A DNA stretch of 64,000 nucleotides, taken from Dioszegia crocea (lineage: Eukaryota; Basidiomycota; Tremellomycetes; Tremellales; Bulleribasidiaceae). The notes under the pieces were generated by a model. It was not told where the DNA came from. It searched no databases and worked only from the letters and a program-made list of their open reading frames with translations. The stretch's first letter is position 1, and each line of letters starts with the position of its first letter. The translations under genes and the position numbers were made by a program. This document shows, piece after piece, positions 23,877-36,213 of the stretch. The stretch is taken from positions 3,477,826 through 3,541,825 of the forward strand of contig BCKK01000001.1 in assembly GCA_001600615.1 (NCBI GenBank), given 5' to 3'.

Positions 23877-24609
23877 ATGTTGGAAGACAGCGATCCCCCG
23901 AGCCCCGGCTCGTATTTCTGGCCGCTATTGGGGATGATCGTCTTGTGCTGCGCCTACTTGTGGTACAGCCGTGCAAAGCGAGGAAACACCAGCTTTGAGT
24001 CAGTCTGAGTCTAAATGACGCAGCCTCTGTTCCGAGCTTACTTCCTTAGGTTGAGGGACGTGCTGAAATATCGGCCACTGGGTCTAGGAGGCAATGACGG
24101 TGTCCGACTCAGCATTGATGATCTGGTGGGTTGGCGACTTTGATCTCCCGGTTTTCAAGCAACGAGGGGACTGGTATCATGAAAAGACTGACTGACACCA
24201 TGTTCAGCCGTCCAGAACCGAATTCCTTTCAAACAACGCTTCAACAGACTCCCTACCCGAGGATGTCGAGCTCCCGGTCTTTCATGCTCCGCGATCGGAC
24301 GGGCGGCAACAGGCGATCGGTCATCCATCATATCAGACAGACACGTTCTCATCATACTCTCCCATCCGGTCTGGACCATTCATGGATGACCCTGGCCGAG
24401 TACGGGGAAAGGCCGGAAGGGTGCTAGGATCTGGGGGCGGAGTAAGAAGTGGCTTTGGAAGGAGGTCAATGAGGCGGAAGGGCCCCATCGAGGGCGACAG
24501 TGGGAGCGAAGAAGAACAGTCAGCTACGAAAGGGGACGACGCGCGGGGGAAGGCTGCTGGGACACCGCCTACCCCTCCAGTGTTTGGGGTAGGAGATGAG
24601 GATACATGA
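23877..24609 (+). CDS. Small single-pass membrane protein of unknown family
   Basis: I do not recognise this protein. Exons are 23877-23998, 24050-24125 and 24208-24609 (600 nt, 199 residues), introns 51 and 82 nt with standard sites. After 12 residues there is one hydrophobic segment (YFWPLLGMIVLCCAYLWY, residues 13-30), followed directly by basic SRAKRG. That predicts the short N-terminus outside/lumenal and a 165-residue cytosolic tail. The tail is disordered, rich in Ser, Gly, Arg and Pro, with a basic GFGRRSMRRKG patch followed by an acidic SGSEEEQ stretch and a proline-rich end. Support for the gene comes from in-phase splicing, a good promoter and the organised sequence; there is no homology support. 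Confidence 0.6.
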
Positions 24610-25100
24610 GGACCCGAAGGGCGATTGGCCTCGAACAGGGCCCCTGTGTAGGCATATATGTATAAGGTACACACTCAAACTCGGCTTTACATGAGCTGTC
24701 GTATCTTACAGCCTACCTTGTGATCTTCAGGTGATCAAGACGTCTTGAGCTCAGAAGAGACGCGTCGATACACCTTACATCCCACAATCGATTCGTTGGT
24801 GCGTGCCTGGATTTTCCGGCTCGGCGCGTTCCGGCTCTTCAACACCTTGATCTGTTTTGACCATCTTTCCCTCACTCAATATCTCTCAAGCAGATTCCTA
24901 GCAGCTCGCGAGTGGATAGCCAGATCAGGGCTTCCTTCTCGTGCAGAACTTCATCCGACACAGCGGCGTTCGGGCGTAATCTCGAGCTCGCAGACGGGAA
25001 CGTGGAGGTTCAACGTGCCTACCCCATCTGGACACATCGTTGGGAGTGGACGCTCCAGCTGCATATTTGACATCACTGTGATTAGCGGACTCAGGACATC
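24610..25100. other. Intergenic, upstream of PIK1
   Basis: 491 bp. An open stretch from 24745 uses a non-ATG start and shows no splice continuity with PIK1. An additional 5' exon of PIK1 here cannot be excluded, because the called first exon is only 17 nt. Confidence 0.45.
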
Positions 25101-28100
25101 ATGTCACACGCTCTTCTGTGAGTATTCAGCATAGCGGTCTGGTGGGATCAGAAGAGCCTAGCCCTCTATGGGCTCTCACATGATATCTTTATCCAAGGCA
25201 GGACACTGACTCTCTAGCCTCCGCCTCTTCCTCTCCCCCTACTTCTCCATCTCGGTCGCGATGCACTATCTGAAGACATACTCGGATAGCATCGGAATAT
25301 CGCACTATCTTTGCTGGCGGATGAAGGCTATGCGCGCCGAAGAGGTCGAGAGCTACTGGCCACAATTATGGTGAGCCAATGCCCGACCTAGAAGGACCTG
25401 GCTGATATGTGCTCAGTCATTTGCTCATTACCTATCCGACACAATCAAATGCGCTCGAGTCTTTCATCCTGGAAAGATCAGAAGAGAGCACGCACTCAGC
25501 CATGCTGGTAAGTGAAGAATACCCCCAAGTAAAGCGGGGTCAGCAGCTGATCAGCCAGACCTTCTGGTTCATGCAGGCAGCGCTACATGATCTCACTCCC
25601 ACACGCCAGACCAACCCTCGTCCTTTCCTCATCTGCCAACGAGTCCTACATCGGTGTCACGAGATCCTCTTTGGGGACCCGCCCGAATCCACTCGCTCCC
25701 CATATCGCTCCCTTGGCCACGCGCCATCCATGCCTAGTATGGCGCTACAATCCGCCACGGCTCTGGCGAATGTGCTAAGACCGGACCTGGCTCTCCGGGC
25801 TAAGGTCAAAGTCAACCAGCATACTCTTGCTGCTCTAGTGGGAATGGGCGTTGTTATTGGTGCCCAGGGAATGCCGGGACTGTCCGACACGGCAGGTGGG
25901 TGGGCGGTGATGCAGGGACGGAAGCCTCGAGATGAGGATGCGGAGGGAAGAACAAGGGTGGAGGACGCGGATGAAGGGGCGGATGTGCCGAAAGGGCAGG
26001 CGTTGGATGCCGAGAGGCAATCTGGTGAGAGTGGTGATTCAGACGAGGAGACACCAGTTCTGGTTGGGGAGCAACCGCACACACCAGGCGACGCAACAAA
26101 GCCATCACATCTCACTCCAACCCGCTCGACTAGGAACGCTGCGCAGACGACACCGAATCTGGTGTCTTCACCTCGGTTGTCAGCCGATCACAGCGCTTTC
26201 CTCAATCGCACGCCTGCTTCAGAAGCCGTCGACCCATTCTCGCAGGAGAGTGACGAGTCCGCCGGCCCCTCGAGGTTCTCGTCATCATCTCCGCGCCTCA
26301 CTCACCAGCCATATCATTCTGTGCCGGATCTGTCACGCAACAAACCTCGTGCGCTCCGCCCGAACGGCCATGCACCTTCATCCGAAGAATTGCTTGCCGG
26401 CTACAACGTCGATATGCAACGACAACTGCTCCGGTCTCATTACTGCCGTTCGCAAATCCGTTTCTTACTTTTGCTAGAGGACATCAGCAATCGGCTGCTG
26501 GTGGTACCGAAGCCAGCTAGGGTGCCGGCACTGCGAGCAGAGTTGACGTCTCTAAATCACAATCTTCCCGCTGAGGTGAGCACGTGGTTCAGGATCTATG
26601 AAACTCGCGCTGACGATCAGATTTGTATGCCACTATGGTGCGCTGCAGACCATTCGCATGAGGAGGGAGGTGAGACAACTTCCTCGACACCACTGAAGGC
26701 TCGTCCGGACCGACGGCACGCCTCTCGCAAGAAGAGCCACTGTCGGGTTGTCCGTATCTCTCCAGGCGATTCCGTCGTTCTCAACTCTGCCGAAAGAGCG
26801 CCCTTCCTACTTCACGTCGAAATCCTCGAGGGCGACCTTGATTTTGATCCGTCACGGAGAGAGAATCGGGAGTTGCTAAAGCGGATCGTGGTGCAAAACG
26901 ATCAGAAGCGAAGAAAGATGGAGTCTAAGCCCATGGGGCTGGATGCAGGTGATCAAGGCGCACGCCGGCCAAGTGCTGGACTGGGATTTGAAGATTTCGG
27001 CTCATCTCTACCGCCATCCCATACCTCTGTGATGGACGATTGGCCGTCGAGGCGGGGATCTGCCGGGAAGACAGTGGTGGAAGGCCGAAGAGCGGACGCG
27101 GTGCCGGACGATGGAGAGGAGATGGATCTGGTGGAACAGCTATACGGAGCCAAGATCTCCGTACGCGATACTCTACCGGAATTGACCGACGCTCTTCCCC
27201 TTCCTACAGCTCCGAAAAACAAGGCGTTGGACGTTGCCGCTTGGGACAGGGGCTCTGAGACCTCCAGTCGCAGAACGAGCTACACACCACAATATGCTCG
27301 CTCTGTCACCTTGCCGAATACGCCCACGATACCGGACACCGCCAACTCGGATCTCGCCTTGACGGATCTCGACCCCTCACCTGATCCGTCGGCACCTACC
27401 ACACCGAACAATCTTCCCTCCCATGCATCACCAAACCCCAATTTCAACCGTATTATGTCGCTCGAAGATTACTCGGATCGTATGCGCACGGCGGCAGTCA
27501 TGCTTGCTCAGCTAAGCGCCTCTCTCGTACCTGCTGCCCCAGAGCAGAGTGCAGGAAATGGAGGAACTATTGGTGGTCGACTTTCTTGGATACCAGGCAC
27601 GGGATGGATCCTCGGATCATCCGCTGCCAACTCGTCTCAGACACCACTCGGTCTGGCGAGTCCTGGTATGATAGACGGGTCCGCAGTACAAGGAGCTGGG
27701 GGCAAGCTACGGCTTGCAGCAGCGCAAGCAGAAGCCATCAGGAGTAGGATCATGGAGGAGATGATGGCCTTGGAGGAGGAGCGGGTGGCGCGCATGACAG
27801 AGAGGCCGGAAGGTTTCGACTTGCGGGTGCCAGAAGTGGCGGAAGGAGCTACGGCCGCCGGTACAGCAGAGGACGAGGGTATCGTGCGCAGAGAACTCAA
27901 TAAGGCGGATCCGTCAGGTGCGTGAACCCCTACCGATATGTGCAGCACGTGCTGATGAATACAGCTGCTGTTTTCAAGGAATCATGGACTGCAAAGAAGA
28001 GCAGGATTCGAGCAAGCTCACCTTGGGGTCACTTGGCCAATTGGGATGTGATATCGGTGATTGTCAAAACGGGGACAGATCTGCGACAGGAGCAATTGGC

Positions 28101-29120
28101 GACGCAATTGATTGATCGATTTGGGAAGATCTTTAAGGAGGAGAAGTGTGATTGTTGGGTCAGATCGTGAGTGTGGGAATGTAAACCCGCTGATCATGCA
28201 GATTCCGCATCTTGATCACCGGCGAGCAATCTGGCCTTGTTGAAACCATCACCGATGCTGTGTCTGTACACTCTATCAAGAAAGGGGAGTATGCCCGACG
28301 CATTTCAGAAGGAGGACCTATCGGTCAAGTCTCCCTCATGGACCACTTCATCAGCGTATGTCGTGCTCTTTGTAAGACCTGCGCTCATTCTGACATGGCA
28401 GACGTACGGAAAGCCGGATTCAGGGCGTTTCGCTCGGGCGCAGCGCGCCTTCATCCGCTCCCTCGCCGCCTACTCCGTCGTTACCTACCTCCTGCAAATC
28501 AAAGATCGACATAACGGTAACATCCTCGTCGACAGGGAAGGTCACCTCATACATATCGATTTCGGGTTCATGCTCAGTAACTCACCCGGAGGCAACATGG
28601 GCTTCGAGGCTGCTCCGTTCAAGATGCCTCTGGACTACGTGGAAATCATGGGCGGGCTGGATTCGGCAGGATGGGTGTATTTCAAGCGGTTATTCAAGGA
28701 AGGATTTGAGGCAGCCCGAAAACACTCGGACAGCTTGATCAGTAAGTCATTGCGAAGTGGAATGGGTTTTGTACCTTGCTGATCATTCCACAGCTATGGT
28801 GGAATTGATGCAGAAGAGTAAGCCTATCGCTATTGTTACGATGCCCAGCCACTGACTGATTGCTGATGCATACAGACTCGAAGCTAGATTGCTTCGTCCT
28901 CTTCGGTGACCAGACGGCACACCACCTCCGCGAGCGCTTCGCTTTGAACCTCACAACCGCAGCTGTTGATAGCCATCTCGAACGATTGATCTTGAGCTCC
29001 ACAGGGAGTAATTATACGCGATTATACGACACATTCCAGTACTACAGGTGAGCCACCTCCTTCCCTTTCGTCAGCAATCAAGGATCGGGCTGATAATCCC
29101 ACAGTCAGGGCGTCTTGTAA
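25101..29120 (+). CDS. PIK1: Phosphatidylinositol 4-kinase, type III beta (Pik1)
   Basis: Makes PI4P, mainly at the Golgi. Exons: 25101-25117, 25218-25370, 25417-25507, 25559-26575, 26621-27917, 27965-28166, 28202-28355, 28402-28741, 28794-28817, 28876-29047 and 29105-29120; about 1160 residues. The N-terminal helical/LKU part has LLLRLFLSPYFSISVAM, HYLKTYSDSIGISHYLCW and SAMLTFWFMQAALHD. A long variable S/P-rich region follows, then LPAEICMPLWC and VVLNSAERAPFLLHVEILEG. The kinase domain has WTAKKSRIRASSPWGHL, DLRQEQLATQLI, KDRHNGNILVDREGHLIHID (catalytic loop) and FGFMLSNSPGGNMGFE (activation loop). Introns 25508-25558 (51 nt) and 26576-26620 (45 nt) contain no stop and are multiples of three; both were called because removing them restores family sequence. 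The 17-nt first exon makes the start less certain. Confidence 0.92.
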
Positions 29121-29556
29121 TCTTGGGATGATCCGGCATTGTATGCATCATGTGGGCTTCCTAGGCGTGTCTATTAGGTGACTTCGCGGCGGGGGGGCAA
29201 TTGAGGATTCTACATGATATTCGGAGACCGTAAGCGCAAAGGCGCTCAACAATTCCAATTGTCATCTCGCGCTTTCCGGCCGGATCGGCTGCCTCTTTAG
29301 CATGGCCGGTACCTACAGCGTGGCCGGTGAATTCATGAGCACGCGGATTCTGCTCACTAGGAGGAATTCGTCGAGCCACGTGGACATCTCCACATCGCTC
29401 TCCACATCGTCTCCACATGTTCCCCCTTCGGATAAATTGACCAGACAGCTTCTCTTGCCATGCCCGCACTACTGACAACTACATATAAGAAGGGCTAATA
29501 CGCGCTCAACATGACATTCCCACTTCCCTCGTTCCCACAGATCCTCCATCCCAAAC
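29121..29556. other. Intergenic, PIK1 3' flank to MFS promoter
   Basis: 436 bp with no supported exon. An ACACGCGG/CCACGTGG-like E-box (GCCACGTGGA, about 29377-29386) and two GGCCGGT-type repeats (about 29302-29330) are present; significance is unknown. Confidence 0.5.
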
Positions 29557-31392
29557 ATGAGCGCGAAAACACAGCAGCAAGATCAGCCATCTATGGTTGG
29601 GCAGCTTCGCGCCAATCCAGGCCGCCCCACTTCGACCTCCAGCACCTCCAGCGGATCAGATACGAAGGATGTCCCGATACATCGGTCATCAGTGCCTTCC
29701 TATTTCGATGTCGAAAAGACACCCGACATGTCCGATACTGAAGGAAAACACGAGCCGATCTCGGAGGAGATGACTTTCCCGGATGGAGGACTTAGAGTGG
29801 GTCCTTGGCTACGCTTGGGCTATCAATGACCGAAAAGATCATTATAGTCACAGCACAGACTTACACGGTACGGTGAGGCTATTTGCTGACGGGCAGGCTT
29901 GGCTGGTAGTGGCCGGCGCATTCTGGACCGTGTTCTGCGGCTTTGGAATTGCAGCAGGAATAGGGGCGTTTCAGACGCTATATCGGACGACCTTCCTGGT
30001 CGACTACTCAGAGAGTCAGATATCATGGATCACATCGTGAGTGCAGCCTATCTGCTCGAGTCGGCGGCTTACTTACATTTCAGCACACAAGCGTTCTTTA
30101 CATTCGGTCTGGCGTGCTTTACAGGTGCATTGTTCGATAAATATGGACACCGCCCCTTGATTGCGGCAGGAACATTCTTTCTTGTCCTTGGCTTCTGTAT
30201 GTTGAGTCTGTGTACTCAATACTATCAGCTCTTCCTGGTTCATGCGACACTCATTGCATGGGGATGTAACCTACTGTGAGTTCAGACAGCGCTTTGATGA
30301 TCTGTTCGTCGGCTGATGGCGCTTAGATTCATCTGTCCCATGGGCGTGCTAGGTCAATGGTTCCAGAAACGGAGGGGAATGGCTTTGTAAGTGATTCGCC
30401 TAACACAAGACAGCCCTCGACCAGTTGCTGACAGTCTGTTAGTGGTATCATGAGCTCTGGTAGTTCCGTTGGGTCTGTGGTATGGCCCCTCGTTCTCGCG
30501 AACTTGCCTCCTCGTAGTGAGTCTTCACTTACATGATCTCCGCATGAGGTGTTTCTGACACCATCTGCAGTCGGCTTTGGCTGGACATGTCGCGTCATGG
30601 CTCTCATCGCACTCTTCTCCGGAATCTGCTCCTTCTTCTTATTGAAAACTCGCCTTCCTCCAAAGCCTGCCGGGTTTTTCTTCTATATGGAAGCTTTTAA
30701 GAACCTCGAGTATACATGTGTCTGTGCCAACTACTGGGTAGGTCATTCCGGTCGCAACTGCCTGATGCTGGTGCTGAGCTGATATGGTAGACATTCTCAT
30801 TCGGCTTCTTCGCCATGCTCACATTTATCGGCACATACGGCCAGCTCCAAGGTTTCGGCTCATTCGCCCCATACCTCCTCATCATACAGAACGGGTCGTC
30901 CATTATCGGACGGATCGGTGCCGGCTTCCTCGCCGACCACATCGGCGTGTACAACACCGTGATTGGAGGCTCAACCATCATCGCCATCATGTTTTGGGTC
31001 TGGTTGGCTTGTACCACCATCCCATCGTGCATCGTCTTGGTCGTCATCATCGGGATATCTAGCGGGGCTTTCATCTCCCTGCAGGGACCAATGGCGACGA
31101 TGACCGCGAAGGATATGCGCTACGGCGGCACTCTTGTGGGCCAGGCATTGTGTGAGTTCAATTCACCTTCTCTCTCATAGAGTTTCGCTGACGAACAGTC
31201 ATCCAGTCCTTCTCTCAGCTCATATGTGGACCCATCTTCGGCGCTGTTTTAGGAACTGGTGATGCCGCTGATCGACTACGGCGGTTCCCATATGCCATCA
31301 TACTAGCAGCGGCGATGCTCGTCATTTCGGTGGCGGTTCTGGTACTGGCAAGATGGAAGAAGGTGGGATGGAAATTCAAGGTCAAAGCTTAG
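29557..31392 (+). CDS. Major facilitator superfamily transporter, monocarboxylate-porter type
   Basis: Predicted 12-TM plasma-membrane transporter, 475 residues. Exons: 29557-29796, 29897-30036, 30084-30275, 30327-30386, 30443-30516, 30571-30737, 30791-31151 and 31199-31392. An about 75-residue S/T/D-rich cytosolic N-terminus leads into FPDGGLRAWLVVAGAFWTVF, the monocarboxylate-transporter signature ([D/E]GG...W). The loop 2-3 motif GALFDKYGHRPLI is the MFS signature; GRIGAGFLADHIGVYN is its repeat between TM8 and TM9. Fungal relatives (ESBP6/MCH type) move carboxylates, nicotinate or riboflavin, so the substrate is open. The first intron (100 nt) is longer than the rest (47-56). It is followed after 229 bp by transcription factor 2 on the same strand. 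Confidence 0.92.
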
Positions 31393-31621
31393 ACCCTTCG
31401 GTCGTTTAGTTGCGCATGTATCGAATAGAACTTCACATCTTGAGGTCTTGATGTCTCCAGGCGGGGCGTGCTTGAAAGTTGCGCAGAACTGCCCAGTCGA
31501 CCATCCCGACCCTCCGCCACATTCGTTTCAGTGGCATGCCGTAACGCCGAATAGCCGTGTGGAGCCTTGTGGAGGGGGTGGAGGAACTATCCACATCTTC
31601 CCCTCACTCTGATTGCCCAGA

Positions 31622-34554
31622 ATGTCAGACACAGTTGCATCCGAAGCGACTCCGACGCGATTGATATGCTCTCAGCCAGGATGTGGTCAAGTGCGTACTA
31701 GAATTTATGAACACTGAAGCCACTGGCGGCTTACCCGCTGACTGTTCAGACGTTCCGCCGAAGGGACTATCTAGCGCGGCATGAGGCTATGCGTACGTTT
31801 CCAATTGGCCTCGAAGTCCGACGTTCGGCGTGAATGGAGCTGATCTGTGATAGATACAGATGTCCGGCCATACCAATGTGAACTGTGTAGCAAATCATTC
31901 GGCAGAAGGTGAGCATTGTCCCCCTCTGAGGTCGACCACGGCTGCGTCTTGCCTCGTCGAATTTGTGCTGATGATATGTGTCAGTGACGTCCTCGCCCGG
32001 CACCGTAAAAAGTGCCCTGGACCCATTGCCATACAGCGCCGCTCGATCTCGCCCTATTCTCCCTCGAAATCCAATCGAGCGCCTCCCCCCCGTAAGGCTG
32101 GCGACAAGGACGAACGCCATGGTCCGGAGTATTCGAGTATACTCGGAATCCTACCCGACATCGAGAGTCGACTGCCGCTCATCCCTGTTACTGGATCCGG
32201 CGGGAAGCGTAAGCGTCATCCGCCTAATGACTCAGGCGAGGCGGACGAGGATTCGCAGAGCGACATGAGCGTGGAAAGCCAGGTCTTGAATGAGCGGACA
32301 GGCGGAGGTCAGCGAAGCGACGTGAGAAGCCAAACGAGCGTCAGAGTGGGAGAGACAAGAGCTCCAAAGCAGAGCAGGAGGATGCCAATTCTGGACGTAG
32401 ACTTTCCGATTGGAACAGTCGCAGCGGCAACTACGCTTGCATCGGTTGCGAATCCTCCACCAGCGCAGTCATTGAATCGCCTCGCCGAATCCGAACAGCG
32501 GCTACCTCCTCCTCAGCCTCTACACCACGAAAAATCTACGGCACCAATGCACTCGTTCTGGTCGAGCGATTCCCCGCTGGATCTGAACTGGCTCGGCGGC
32601 ATGGGGATGGGATCGGGTGGGAGTGTAGGTTCCCTCCTTCAGAGTCTTCGCCTCACGCTGATGTGGCAGGCTGATGGCCAGCCCGGCTCAAACTTCGAGG
32701 CTTACCTCCCCGATACATTCTTCGACTTTGAAGCCTTTTTATCCTCCACACTGGGCGACTCCGATGTCATGTCCCGCGGAACGAGCTTTTTGACCTCCAC
32801 ACCAAACCACCCAGCAGCTGGATCGACTTCAGGCGCCACAGGGATGTCTGCACCAGACAGTTCTGGCGGCTCACTTCTTCATGCCGACCATACGGCCAAT
32901 CCTATCGGAAGTCCGACACCAATTGAGAGCGTCTACCAGTGAGTGTCTTTGACGCCCCATCCTTGGCTGACCATCACGCTGACCTGTCAGTATCCCCATC
33001 GACCGCTTCAAAGCTTACTATCAAATGTCTCACTGGCGCCTTCCACCCTTGGTGGAGATGGTCTCCTACGCCGAGCGCACAAGAAATGAAATCCTACCTC
33101 ATTTCGGATTCCTCCACCTCCCAACCTTTCGTCTGGACATGCTCGCTACGTGTCTAGCTTTCACCCTGTGTGTTGTGGGCGCCGACCTACCAGTCCTGGC
33201 GGGCTCGACGAAGTTTAACGAAGATGGGATTGCGGGAGATCAAGGCGGAGGGTGGGATTTTGGGCCCATGGTTAGGAACGAAATGACCATTATGATCATG
33301 AAGGTGTGCAGGATCTGGCGATTACAGGAAGTGCATCACTGACCTCATCAGTCATTCTCGGTCAGCAAACGCATGACGATGTCGGATTATAATCTGTCAT
33401 TGAACCAAAGTCTTCTCTTGCTACAGGCGTCCGAAATCCTCAGCGAGCACAGCCACGAGCGGATGAGAGCCAACATGTTCCGGACAACCATCGTCAATGT
33501 GAGCCTTTGATCATCAAGCTTGATGCCAAACCGAGGCTAATAAACGACAGACAGCTCGTCAACTTGAATGCTACAATCCTCGATCTTCTCACTTCCGACA
33601 CGAGATTCGCCTTCCTATCCAACCTTGGACATTTGCGGAACTGGACCTCCACTGGCGTCGCTGGATTCAGCTAGAAGTCCGTCGTCGAACCACCTACTTT
33701 ATCTTCATCTTTGACATGCTCGCCACTATCGAAACGAGCATACCGTGTATTTGCTCTCCGTCGGAAGTCTGCTACATCCCGCTTCCGGCTCCGTCCTCGC
33801 TATGGAATGCACCGGGAGGTGAATGCTGGCTTGCGGCTGCCAAAGCGTTCACACCCGTCTCGCTGGACGGCGCTCTTCGAGTATTGTTTACAGCTCCGTA
33901 TGGTACCGCTTTGCCAGGAAGCAACCCAGCAAACAGTGCGAACAATGCACCAAATCCGACATCCGTCGATCAAGGGCAATTACACCCAGTCTCGAGATTA
34001 CTGGATCGATTCGCGATGCACGTCATTGTCCTCATGCTGCTTCGTGGCGTGATAGAGATCGGCGAGGGGAGGCGAGAGCGAACAGACTGGTACGATCTCA
34101 CAGATCTATGGCTCGATCGGGAAGAGGCCGACGAGTGGATTGCCAGATCATTCCGAAGGCCCGCAGGACGGAACGAGGTGTTGGAGGCGTATACTGGAGC
34201 AATCCAAATGGTGAGTCCCCAAGGTTGACCAAAGTCTGTCGCTGACCGCCCAGTGGAAAACTTGGTGGGACGCACTGCCACCTGTAGATACGCAGGAGAA
34301 GACGACACGACCAGCTTTATGCGAGGGTGAGTGAAACTTCGAATACAGTCCACTGGCTAGCTGACATGTCAGACGCACTACCAATCTTTTGGCTTGTCCA
34401 GGCGCTCCTTGGCGTTCTCGCATCGTCTACTCCGGTCGAAGTTCGCCGCGCTTTCATCACTCGAATCAATTTTGCGGAGATGCTCAACTCAGCCAGGAAC
34501 CTGACTCGGGACACAGGGATACGGCTGGGCCAGAACCAGCGCGAGAAAGCGTAG
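31622..34554 (+). CDS. C2H2 zinc-finger / Fungal_trans-type transcription factor 2 (paralog of factor 1)
   Basis: Predicted nuclear regulator of 831 residues, or 816 if a cryptic intron is removed. Exons: 31622-31690, 31750-31792, 31854-31908, 31985-32938, 32991-33303, 33352-33498, 33551-34210, 34254-34326 and 34373-34554. Two zinc fingers sit at the very N-terminus: CSQPGCGQTFRRRDYLARHEAM-H and CELCSKSFGR-SDVLARHRKKC. The C-terminal fungal transcription factor domain has HWRRWIQLEVRRRTTYFIF, IPCICSPSEVCYIPLPAP and LWNAPGGECWLAAAKAF, which align with factor 1. A 45-nt segment 32625-32669 (GTAGGT...GCAG, with a CTGAT branch motif) is stop-free and in frame, so it may be an intron. It lies immediately downstream of an MFS transporter and upstream of the GH28 pair, suggesting but not proving that it regulates them. 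Confidence 0.9.
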
Positions 34555-34730
34555 CAGTGCCCGGATCAGGGTCTGTAGTAGGCGGCGCCCGCCAGCCGTG
34601 CCAGAGTACACTCTTGTAGTCATTTAATCGTTAGGAGGATCAGGCCGATGCGTATCAACAGAGACTCGCGGATACCGACGGCGAAAAGTCTGCAATTGTA
34701 CATTTCGCCTTCTACCTGTTTATAAGCCTT

Positions 34731-35896
34731 CTACTGGTTTTGCGAACCGTAGCCCCTGAGTCCCTCTGCAAATCGCCAGTCCGTCTCCACGCTCTTCGAG
34801 TCAGATATCTTGACGCCCTCGGCAGTGACTGTCGCAATTTGGTACTATTTCATCAGCAACTTGCAAGACATCGAAGCAAGCACAAACTCACCTTGTTAAT
34901 GCTCCGTGCATCACGGTAAAAGAGCACCTTCATACAGTCATTGATGACTTTCTCGGCTTCCTCAGCAGTCAAAAGTGGACCCTTCCCATCGGTACCCGCC
35001 TTCGCCTCGAATGCTTCCCGGAGAAGCGGTTGCGCAATGTGTGCACCGTAGCCTGTAGCCAGAGTTGGCGCGGAGTAGGTCGTACCGAGCAAGTCCACGA
35101 AGCCGAGGAAACTGAGCGGTCAGTATTTCCCTCGTTGATTCTCGAGCTAGTAGATTTACCTCTCCTGTTTAGCCTGATCCCAACCACCAACCAGGACCGC
35201 GTTCCAAATAGGGTTCATCTTGCTCCGGCGGGCGTAGAAGAGGTTGGCGAGGAAATCGTAAATGTGGGAAGGGGATAGGGTTGGGTGTGAGTCAGTAAGC
35301 GAGAGACCGTTCTCTTCACGCCTGATCGATCAGTGGGGTTTCAGAATAGCGCGCTTCAGGGCAGCTCACAATATTGCGTCCAACTCCTTCTTCAGCCACT
35401 GGAAATCTGACATATCACCAGAGACCGCAATGACAGTCTGCTTCCCCAGAGGGTGTAGACGCTGGATATCTCTGAATCGTGCGAGGGACCCATACGATGC
35501 TGGCGAGGTAAGCTACACTCGTCTCCCTTTCGACATCATGAACTTACCGAGATTGTCCGCTGCCAACATGATGCCTCCCTCGTATTTGATTCCCAGCACG
35601 GAAGTACCAGTCACTAGCGGTTGCCTAGAAGTGTATTAGAAGACGCTCGCAAGTGCTCGAAGCTGGCTATAGACCCACTGAGTGTGCTGGATGGGTGCCG
35701 CCGTTGGCGCTGCCCTAGCGTAATGCGGGTTGAACATGTCGAATGACGGGTTCGCTGACAGGGGTTGTCCCCACGCTGCAGGATGCTGGAGAGATCAGCA
35801 CAAGGCAAATCTGGCACGGCGTCCTCTACGAATGCCATGGCATGGACGATATGGAATGTCCTTTGACGAGGGGCAAGAATGACTAACGTGGTTCAT
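34731..35896 (-). CDS. PRE4: 20S proteasome subunit beta-7 (beta type-4, Pre4)
   Basis: Non-catalytic beta-ring subunit of the 20S proteasome. Exons are 35896-35888, 35785-35679, 35624-35548, 35499-35370, 35321-35160, 35111-34892 and 34844-34731 (819 nt, 272 residues). The first coding exon is only 9 nt (Met-Asn-His) and joins [15 protein letters not shown]. The start MNH..WG resembles yeast Pre4, which supports the tiny exon. [20 protein letters not shown] marks the propeptide junction and strand S1. [35 protein letters not shown] and [20 protein letters not shown] are family blocks. Divergent from the O-methyltransferase across 317 bp. Confidence 0.95.
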
Positions 35897-36213
35897 GGTC
35901 AGGGCGATCTGAGGAGAGTAATGCGAGGGAGATTAGTGTCGATGATGGTATAGTCTGTCTATCGTCGAGAGCTGTATCTATTACAAAGGCGGGATCCTTA
36001 AGAAGGGATGGAGTTGGATGTATGTATTGAGTGAGGAATGCTCTTCAGCTTGACACTCACGCCAGCGCCTACAGTGACGCGAGTCCCGCGCCTAATACCG
36101 ACAGTCGGCCATCGCCGAGCCTTGAATTGATTAGGCGTGCGACACCGGCCTCGGTAAAAGCAAAGTAAGCGGGCATGACCACTATACATTGCAAGACCTT
36201 GCATATCTCCATC
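35897..36213. promoter_or_regulatory. Divergent promoter region, PRE4 / O-methyltransferase
   Basis: 317 bp between head-to-head starts. An in-frame upstream ATG for the methyltransferase exists at 36175 (13 extra residues). No proteasome-associated control element was recognised with confidence. Confidence 0.45.
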
